64,000 nucleotides of DNA, taken from Sinonovacula constricta (taxonomy: Eukaryota > Mollusca > Bivalvia > Cardiida > Solecurtidae). This document shows positions 55,701 through 64,000 of the stretch, one piece after another. The first letter of the stretch is position 1; every line of letters begins with the position of its first letter. The translations under genes were made by a program, and so were the position numbers. Where the stretch lies: assembly GCA_007844125.1 (NCBI GenBank), contig CM017558.1, positions 45,275,460-45,339,459 on the forward strand. Direction: 5' to 3'. The notes below the pieces were generated by a model. The model saw nothing but the letters and a program-made list of their open reading frames with translations. It ran no database searches and was not told the DNA's origin.

Positions 55701-58690
55701 AACAGCGCTAGCAATATTCCTAGACCAAGAGCTCTTGTTGTTTGCCGTTCCAAAATATCTGACTTCGCTTTAATATTTATTGATGCTTTACATCACATTA
55801 GTCTTGATAAAGGACAAAATGCATATTCTCCACAACAGAAATGGATGAGAAACATGTGGCATGTGTCAGCCAGCTTTCACAATTTAAATTTCAGCTCTTG
55901 TTGGAAACGCACACTGGCTCTGGTTTTAGCATGAGTGTTCATCGAAGTACTTATTTAAGGCCGTTCGTGCTGCAACGTAAAAGTTATGAATCAAACATAT
56001 ATATTTGCTGAAAAGTAGTAATTTCCTACATTGGATTATTTACCTTATCCAAAAATATTATTTCTAAAGTTGTCAAATAAAGCTCATTTGCTAATCATAA
56101 ATTAGTTCAAGATTGGTAGCAAAATGTATTTTTCTTAGAAGCCAATCATCAGGATTGGACCATACTCAAACAGACAAACATGATCTGGTAAAAATTCGAC
56201 CTGTTGGAACATAGGCAAGCATATTTATTGTATACCGTAACTCTGAGTCCTTGTATGACACTTGTTCATTTGCAACATAAACAGATTCATTCAAATAAGA
56301 TTGGCCAATGCCTGATACTGTCGAATAGTTACGAATTAATTAGGACCCCTGTGCGAGGTGAATAAAGCTTTAGTCTTAAACAAATTTAACGTCGGCCGGC
56401 GCACGCTGACGGTCACAAATCCATTACATCAACCACATTTACCGTTGCTTAACGGCACAAGTTTGGATGACGCTAAAACCACGTCGCTGAAGAGCTACCC
56501 CAGCAGCAAGGCTGGTTTAAAGTGCTTATATATTTACAATTGTGATCGTTACAATTCTATGCATGTAAAGTTTATTTAATTCCAATAAACTTATGTGATG
56601 CTTGACTGTTGCCGTTTAGTATTAACTTAAAACATTATATACATATAAACGAAATACTGATACAAGTTGATTAAAATTTCAATTCGTGTATTCATAATTT
56701 ATCAGCACATGTATTCATACATTAAATCAAGCTGTATTCTCAGTTACTGCACTGCCAAATGTTATAGATTGTGTACATACATTTAAACCCTCAACATTAT
56801 CAGTTAGTATACTGCAAAATCAATCTGTACACACAGTTACGCTCCTGTCCAGCTTTAGTGATTGTGAAAATACATTAAATCATTCAGCATATTTTAACAC
56901 TTTTACATTTCTTAGTCTCAAAAGTAACATGCCAACAATTAAACTTGTATGTCGGCGTGTGAGAATCTGCCTAGCCAAGAATTACATTAACTTTCATGCA
57001 ATCGTTTCCATTTGAAAACAGTGAATCAAAAACTGTTATAATTTAGTTCATTCTACTAGAGTTTTGTACACAACAAAAAACTTACTGGTACAGTATACTT
57101 GTTTTCTACGATAAATTTGATTCAGTTATGTTCGATGAATGGTGTTAATGTCGCACTTATCAACACTGAACGTTAAAAACTTATTTTAAGTGTGCTTACA
57201 AAACAGTAAATAAATATAAAATGATAAAAAATGTGGGTTTAGTATTGCCAACACCGGCAAATACTACTTCTTCTTCTTGTTTGTATCTAAAATAGCAAAC
57301 ACATCGATTTATAGTTCGATTCCAGACGTTAATAATAAATATTGGACTTTTTATGCAAAAAATATGAACAGTTTGCATCTAGCTATGAAGCATGTTTTTC
57401 CGAATGTCAGTCTAAATCTGCTTGTTTACCATTCAGTAATCACTCTCATCTAACTGCCTTTTCAGACATGGCACCACGTACCCATCTAGCTATATTTGTA
57501 TCGATCTCGCGAAGTATGAAAAACAAGACATTTTACATTACTGTTAAGAAAAATGGCATCTTCAATATGAACAGTCTGAAAGTGTCTGACGCACAAAACG
57601 CACAATTGGTAGGTAAAACACGTAATAGTCTGTGTTACAAATACCACTCCCAAGAATAAACAACTTAAAATTACATTTGTGATCTATTATGCAATTTCCA
57701 ACCATAATCTACAGGTAACCATGAAAAAAACATGCCTAAATATTACCGAAAGGAAATTACTGCATCACAATAAATATCAAAGACTTAAACACGCATAAGC
57801 GTATCTGGAGGAAATATTTACAAAAACGAGTCTACAGATGGCTATTAAATGTTACAGTACCTACTGCCTGGGGGAGCGCATTATTTATTTTAATAGTATA
57901 CATATCTAAACGAAATTGCCTAAGAGATTATAAAGATCAGTGTGGTATTTGTTAAAAATGTCTAAAACATTATTTGAAAAATCCCCACGCCGAACCAGTA
58001 ACAAATCTGTCAAGCCTAATCGGAGTCGTCTCTAATCAGACGTGTTCCCATTTTTGTTTTTACCGGAATACCTCATGAATACTGTCAGGTTTTTATGTCT
58101 TGATTTTCAAAACTGTCTACCATTCAACTAAATGTGAGACGCCTAGCGTAGACGCTCAGATAAAAAAAAAACGAGAATTATTTTATTTTTTGTAAATTCA
58201 CGATGGTATAATAAAAATATTACTCATTTTAAATTTAGTAGAGATAAGATGTTTTGTCATGTGAAACTTCGAGAAAGTCTGTGATGGACCGTATCCATTC
58301 TTTCTTAAACGCGGTGCTTCCTGCACCTAATACGATAACAGGACAAAACAAATCACTCTTATGTGTGATCAGCATGGCCACATGGCAGTGTCGCCATTCT
58401 ATTGCAGTTACATTGAATAATCTAGTTTGATACTGTTACAGAATTTGGAACATGATTTATGTGTTTTAAGGCAAAATAAAATAAATCTATATTACCGATC
58501 AAGACAGTGACATCTATGACGAAAGCTGGAAAACAAATAAACTGTCTTATGTTTACAAAAGACATATTACACGACCGAAATGGGTAGGAAAATGTGACTT
58601 GAACATATGTTGATGGTTCATTATAATTAGAGTTATCTTGCTTATATATAATATACATGTACTTTTTAACTCCCGATGCAAATGTTTGCT
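52719..58690. other. Gene-free DNA
   Basis: No gene was recognised in about 6 kb. Open frames at 54422-54667, 56358-56579 and 57342-57659 are short and without known domains. The segment around 56390-56530 is richer in CG dinucleotides than its surroundings. A cytosine-tract cluster at 54385-54414 is listed separately. Confidence 0.5.
54385..54414 (-). other. Potential G-quadruplex motif on the minus strand
   Basis: Five C-runs of three or more (54385-54387, 54392-54396, 54398-54402, 54407-54409, 54412-54414) are separated by 1-4 bases. The minus strand therefore fits the G3+N1-7 quadruplex pattern. No gene is recognised nearby, so a regulatory role is not supported. Confidence 0.5.
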
Positions 58691-59310
58691 CTTAGTTGTT
58701 TCAGTTTAGTGGAATACTTTTATTTACACTGTTCGTTTGTAAGAGAAACCTTTAGGAAGTGCAAGGTTGTAGTGCTCCTCAAACCAGGTTAAAGCATTGT
58801 TGAACCGAAATTTTCACACAAACGAAATCGTCACACGTGTGAAAAATTTCGTACGAAAATGGCCAAAAATGTGCTGTGAAAATTTCGAGGCCTATTTTCT
58901 AACCACCACTAGGTATCAACGAATTTTTCACATAATTATGTGACACATTCCTACGTCTTGCACACATGACTATGTTATGAAGTTAAATCCTGAAAAATAT
59001 AATTATTACTGTTAGCTCTTATGGATTTACAGCATTTGAAAATATCTCTAGCACCTCGGTATCGTGCATTTTTGATGCATGGAATCGCTCCTTTGCTCGG
59101 GAAAGCATAATTTAAACAAGATGCAACAATAAAGGACTTAAAAGTCGTATTGAATTATATAGGAAGTCAGTATAGATATTTTCCTAGTTCAATCATAGGT
59201 AGATGCAATATAATTTTGTAAAATGAGAACTTGTACATCTTGGTAGAAATAGTGGTGTCATTCAAGAAATCAGAAAAGTAATAATAGACTCCAAGTGGGC
59301 AACTGGAATC

Positions 59311-60022
59311 AGCTGGTACGAGATTATTGATATATACTGTTCTAGGCGGTAAATTTCACGCATTTTCAGTCAGAATGCTGAACATTCTCTGATGAAAACT
59401 ATGTTATATTATGGACCAAGTAATTTGCAGTTAGAATGCTGAACATTTTCTGATGAAAATATGTTATATTATGGACCAAGTACATTTTGCCATATATCAA
59501 TATTTGATATATCAGAATATTTGTTTGAACTTAAAACGTTTCCTTACGTAAAAATCGTTAAAAACTTCACTTATTTTATTTTAGTAAACATTAGACGAAG
59601 CGTTATAAAGATAAGGCTCTGACTGGTTCCGTCAGCTGGTACGAGATTTATATTGATATATACTATTCTAGGAGGTAAATTTCACGCATTTGCAGTTAGA
59701 ATGCTGAACATTCAGTGATGAAAATATGTTATTTTATTGACCAAGTTATTTGCAGTTAGAATGCTGAACATTTTCTGATGAAAATATGTTATATTATGGA
59801 CCAAGTAATTTGCAGCTAGAATGCTGAACATTTTCTGATGAAAATATGTTATATTATGGACCAATTATATTTTGCCATATATCAATATTTGATATATCAG
59901 AATATTTGTTTGAAATTAAAAACGTTTTCTTTGGTAAAAATCGTTAAAAAGTTCACTTATTATTTTGTTTTAGTAAACATTGGACGAGGCGTTATAAAGA
60001 TAACGCTCCGACTGGTTCCGTC
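59311..60022 (+). repeat. Tandem duplication with nested 60-bp repeats inside the 3.1-kb element
   Basis: A block starting 'agctggtacgagatt' and ending 'ctgactggttccgtc' occurs twice, at 59311-59633 and 59634-60022. Inside, a 60-bp unit ('atttgcagttagaatgctga', then 'acattttctgatgaaaatat') occurs twice in the first block (59362, 59423) and three times in the second (59688, 59748, 59808). Both blocks also keep the hairpin-forming 'atatatcaatatttgatata'. Confidence 0.9.
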
Positions 60023-60078
60023 TATTTGTGATTTGTAAAAATAACATGTCTTTTAATTATCTGTGTTTCAAATTCATC

Positions 60079-61165
60079 TTTAGCTCGGCTGTTTCGAAGA
60101 AAAAGTCGAGGTTTTGTCATATCCCCCTCGTTGTCGTCGTTGTCGTCGTCTTTGTCGTGCAAAACCTTTGACATTTTCAAATATCTCTGGTGTTATCCCA
60201 TGTATCATTTTCAAACTTGGAACACTTCCTGAATTTGTTAGACAATTTACCTAACTCGTTCATGGTTATTCTCTGAATTATGCCCCTTTTATCTTAGAAC
60301 ATTCTTTAAAAGGTACAATATAGAGGTTAAGATTTTTAAGTGTAACGTGTACGTGTACGTGTAAAGATTTCAACACTAATTCAATAAGCGCTAAGCAACG
60401 CATCGTTGAACAATCCCGATATCTGCACGTCACAAGTTACGAAGGGTTTCAAATTTGCAATTTCACACGTAAAATAGCAATTTTGCTACTTTTTGAAAAC
60501 AAATAACGTGTGGTTTTAGCGAGAGTCATTGCATCGTGGAAAAATGCTACAAGTACACGTATATGTTACACGTAAAAATCTTAACCTCTATATTATCTCT
60601 GCTATTACTCGATGCATTGTCTCAAAACTTGGAACACGCCTTAATGATGACAACATGCAATTGTGTGGAAAGTTACATACATAACTCCGTCATGATTATT
60701 GAATTTTGCCCATTTTTAGCTCTACTATTCTAAGAATATGAAGAGCTGTTACAGTCACCCGTGCGTCGGCACACGCGTCCGGTTAAAGTTTTGGGATGAA
60801 GTTATATCTCTGAAACTACTTAAGATATTCAATTAATGAAAGTCGCACATGGCTTCGGGTCCCATACCTTTTGGTTGGATTTTAACAGAATTATGCACGT
60901 TATGTACTTAGAAAAAACCTTAACCTAGGTTAAAGTTTTTGGAATTTAGTCATATCTCTGAAACTATTGAAGAAATTCAATTTAAAGTTCATACATGGCT
61001 CCTTGGTCATTATGTAAGATTACTAATTAAGTCCCAACACTTTTGGTTGGATTTTAACAGAATTATTCCCCTTAATGTGCTCAGTAAAATCTTAAACCTA
61101 GGTTTAAAGGTTTTTGGAATGAAGTCATATCTCTGAAACTGCTAAAGATTTTCATTTGAAAGTTC
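60079..61165 (+). repeat. Molluscan-type interspersed repeats inside the 3.1-kb element
   Basis: One part begins 'tttagctcggctgtttcg' and includes a (gtc)n-rich stretch at 60130-60160 and two copies of a unit with 'tcaaa.cttggaacac'. A second part (60741-61165) has three copies of 'gttttgg.atgaagt.atat' followed by 'ctctgaaact'. Composition and layout resemble the repeats at 29.6 and 30.4 kb. No coding capacity was found. Confidence 0.55.
60322..60587 (+). mobile_element. Nested MITE, about 266 bp, with inverted ends
   Basis: The left end 'agaggttaagatttttaagt' then 'gtaacgtgtacgtgta' (60322-60357) is matched in inverse by the right end (60551-60587, ending 'aaaaatcttaacctct'). ATAT flanks both sides (60318-60321 and 60588-60591). 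It interrupts the second copy of the host repeat unit, whose two halves resume on either side. No coding capacity. Confidence 0.7.
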
Positions 61166-61280
61166 ACACATGACTTCTATATCACAAAACATAAATTCAT
61201 GTAATTTATTACGATCACCAGTTCGTTGACGTCAGCGTTGACTAACGTTAATGAAATAGTCAATTAACTTCGAAATTATC

Positions 61281-61492
61281 AGGCAGCGTGCACTGCCGAC
61301 GGTGGTGCTTGTACATTCTACTCTAGGCAGCGCGCACTGCCGCCGGTGATGCTCGTACATTCAACTCTAGGCGGCGTGAACTGTCGCCGTTGGTGCTCGT
61401 TCCTTTTACTCTAGGCAGCGTGCACTGCCGCAGGTGATGTTCGTACATTCTACTTTTGGCAGCGTGCACTGCCGCCGGTAGTACTCGACCTC
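61281..61492 (+). repeat. 44-bp GC-rich minisatellite, five copies
   Basis: Units start at 61281, 61325, 61369, 61413 and 61457, exactly 44 bp apart. Each contains a near-palindrome of the form ggcagcgtgcactgcc followed by 'gccggtg.tgctcgtacatt'. The block is far richer in G, C and CG dinucleotides than the AT-rich surroundings. It lies inside the 3.1-kb inverted-repeat element. Confidence 0.9.
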
Positions 61493-62130
61493 ACGTTCCT
61501 CCGATAACAAGGCACTCGTCATGACGCTATCGTATCTTCATTGCTTGGGCTATAAGAGGAATTACTCAGATTCATAACTGAAACAAAACAAGAAATTCTC
61601 CTGATACGCAAAAAGGTCCTAGTGATTTTCATTGGTCGGGTGCGTGCGTGTGTTTGATAGATCCTCTGATATACGTACCTTTGTTCAAAAAAAAATATGT
61701 GAATTTTCCGTTGGACAATATTTTGTCAAAACATTTTTCTACTTTTTTGTCATGTGAAAATTTCGTACCTGTTTTAGGGGGGTCCAAGGTTCCATACGAA
61801 ATTTTCACAAATATGTGAAATTTTCGTATGAAATTTTCACAAGTATGTGAGGAATTCGTACGAATTTTTCACACGTGTGACGAACTCGTTTGTGTGAAAA
61901 TTTCGGTTCAACAAAGCATGTCGATCTTTTTTTTCCGACCGACCGTTACAATGCCTCAACTGTTGGTTTTACTTTTGTGTGTAATGTTTCGCCTGTGTGT
62001 TTTTGTGACTTTTACGTTCACTGTTCATGCCTATATCTAGAAGAAGTTCCAATGTAGATATGTGTGGTAATTCTTATAGGACCTTTGCATATTTTCCTAT
62101 TCTTGCTGGGGCTGCATTGTTTGCATTTTC

Positions 62131-64000
62131 ATTACGGTCATTGCTCTCTCACCGTTAAAACAAGGTCGCGGACAATGTCCTCTTAAGGTATATTTGACAT
62201 GCCTAAACATCATGTTCCACTGATGTTTGCTCACTTTTTTCTGACATCAGTTAGACTATAAATGCTACTATTCATTAATAAAAAAATCGTTCGACCAGGG
62301 ACCACTAGACGCTTAGCAAAACATTGCCAGACACACACGAACGTGCTTTATGTACAGGATTCTCTTTAAACCCATATGCGTAATAAATAATATTTACACA
62401 TCATATTATATAATCTGTAATTGAAAGAGTAAGTGCATATTATTCGCGGGAACAAATAACCAATACATAGTCTACTGTTGTCTTGGATGGCTATATCCTT
62501 CTGATACCGCAATACAATATCTCATGTTCAAAGTCGTACCATTATTTTGGTTTGTTTTGAATAAATGAATAAATGCCATTTCCCTATCTTGAAATATTGT
62601 CAATTGTTCATTTTGAAGGAACGTACTTTGTCACTACTTTGACATTGGCAGGGACTATTCTAAACATGCCAATTAAAACATGAAAGCGACAGCTCACCTA
62701 CCCCTAAACATGTTCACTAGCGAATGAAAATCTCTTATTCCCGCGTGGGAAGTATAGACGGCTTTAAACAGATCGAAACTAAAGACACAATTCTAAACAT
62801 CAATATCTGTGCAGAGGAACTCGATACCATCGATACCTTAACATTAATATGACTGACAATAGTAAATAATGGCTAAAATACTTTTTATATCGATAAAAAC
62901 AGATTGTACACATTATGCTCGGACTTGGTTTACAGATGTACCTTGCAATTAAGCATCCCCATTTGAAGGTATATTGCGAGTCGATTGTTATAGAAACTAA
63001 GTCTTGGAACGTTGTATTTGCGAGGTTGAGGAATTAAATTTGTTGGCGTATTTATCCGGGCGGACACCAAGAGCTGCCCGTTATCTTACTTATTACCAAA
63101 CAAAGACGAACCACTGATTTTCCTTGTCCTTTGTTGCGTGTATCCCTTTGTACTCAAGTATAGTGTCCTCATAAGTTTATTCATGATGTGCTGCTCTGTG
63201 TTGGCACATTTGTCGATTTTTAATCTAAATACAATACAGACTATTATATATTCAATGTCGTTACTATAGGGAACTATCATTTGGGACATTGCCATCTTTT
63301 ACGAGTGTGACTTTATTGAACCCACTAATATAGGTCTGACAACATACCAAATAAATGGCTCATAGTTATAGGGTGAAAGAGAACGTGTGGTATTTCACGT
63401 TTAATCACCCCAATTGGCAAATTTCCCGACTGAGCGTTCGAAGGCGAAAGCTAAATTTGCTTTCTCTATCTGCGTTATATCTCAACTAAGTGTAGTTCGT
63501 CTATTTTAAATAAGACCTGCATGTTGTCTTTGCCTCTGTCTAAATTATAATATATTTGGTAATTCCCATTGGACCTTTTTCATACTTTCCTTTTGACAGT
63601 ACTCATATGCTACCAAAAGTCAGCTGTAGATGGTGTATGACGTTATGCAATATTTGATGTTGGTTTTAATAAAGCAATTATGTCAAATGTTTGCATTCTT
63701 TATATGATGTTTGTGGCAAACAGTGATGTAGTATAATTGTCCAGTAAACGTTTACTTTGCCAAAATAATTAAATTATGATATAACAAACGAATATGGTCA
63801 ATTTTATTTTATTTGCTTTTCAAAATACAAAAGTGCACTTATTTCAAAGAGTGCCTTTTATATCAAATCACATTATATTATAAACTTTAGATCTTACCCT
63901 AATTAAATCAGCATACAATATGTTAAAGTTGGAATTCGGCAGTTTGAACCAAGCATTTTTTATCAAATAAAAATTCGATTGTTACCTGAACAGGTCAAGC
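62131..64000. other. Gene-free DNA at the right edge
   Basis: No gene was recognised. A block near 63550-63590 ('ggtaattcccattggacctt') resembles the trailing end of the dispersed repeat seen at 62068 and 9161. The longest open frames are about 70 codons and have no domain. Confidence 0.5.

Larger units (their letters stand above)
58798..61913 (+). mobile_element. 3.1-kb non-autonomous element with 57-bp terminal inverted repeats
   Basis: The left end 'tgttgaaccgaaattttcac' onward (58798-58855) is repeated in inverse at the right end (61857-61913) with two base differences and one 1-base gap over about 57 bases. AAGCAT directly flanks both ends (58792-58797 and 61914-61919) as a 6-bp target duplication; a 4-bp AGCA duplication with ends one base longer is equally consistent. 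Each terminal repeat holds the palindrome tcacacgtgtga. Several subterminal copies of 'gaaattttcaca' lie near 61835-61850. No transposase frame is present. The superfamily is unresolved: TGT...ACA ends with 4 bp would suit Ginger, and 6 bp would suit IS3EU or Dada. Confidence 0.8.
58680..62130 (+). repeat. Old dispersed repeat split by the 3.1-kb inverted-repeat element
   Basis: The left part (58752-58797: 'aggaagtgcaaggtt', 'caggttaaagcat') and the right part (61914-61960: 'aagcatgtcg', 'ccgaccgaccgttacaa') together align with the uninterrupted copy at about 9608-9692 ('aggaagtgcaaggtt', 'gttgaagcca', 'gactgacagaccggcggtaa'). The right part continues with the trailing block 'ggtaattcttataggacctt' near 62068, which resembles the blocks at 9161, 9770 and 63560. 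Confidence 0.55.

Overview
This is AT-rich eukaryotic DNA with GT-AG introns, sparse genes and many repeats. A ParaHox gene, tRNA-derived SINEs and hairpin-capped repeats of a kind common in molluscan genomes suggest a lophotrochozoan, most likely a bivalve mollusc. The species cannot be fixed from the sequence alone.

Three genes are supported, all on the + strand. (1) The last coding exon of the ParaHox gene Xlox/Pdx (715-1172) carries a complete homeodomain; its first exon lies left of the window. (2) A two-exon gene (15246-16000) encodes an unrecognised 98-residue single-pass membrane protein. (3) A complete 19-exon SLX4 gene (16174-37692) encodes the scaffold of structure-specific endonucleases in DNA crosslink and Holliday-junction repair. 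The exons reconstructed by hand join in frame to 4080 nt (1359 aa plus stop). They carry, in order, two UBZ4 zinc fingers, an XPF-binding MLR motif, a BTB domain, a long acidic region, the SAP domain and the SLX1-binding C-terminal domain.

Layout: 1-1301, Xlox exon and 3' end; 1.3-15 kb, gene-free DNA with degenerate tandem repeats, dispersed repeats and a SINE; 15-38.2 kb, the small membrane-protein gene and SLX4, whose introns hold a 52-bp minisatellite, a TTAA-flanked MITE, an 85-bp minisatellite, SINEs and a hairpin-capped repeat; 38.6-46 kb, an array of about 132 copies of a 56-bp unit ending in a SINE; 46-49.7 kb, no recognised feature; 49.7-51.6 kb, a 55-bp minisatellite of about 34 copies; 52.5 kb, a GA microsatellite; 58.7-62.1 kb, nested mobile DNA including a 3.1-kb terminal-inverted-repeat element; 62.1-64 kb, no recognised gene.

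The most notable signals are in the repeats. Two tandem arrays appear to be built from pieces of SINEs: the 56-bp array carries a tRNA-like D-arm/A-box in each unit, and the 85-bp array is antisense to the body of a SINE found 3 kb away. The 3.1-kb inverted-repeat element has a direct target duplication, sits inside an older dispersed repeat that has an uninterrupted relative near 9.6 kb, and itself contains a MITE and a GC-rich 44-bp minisatellite. No new protein-coding system was found.
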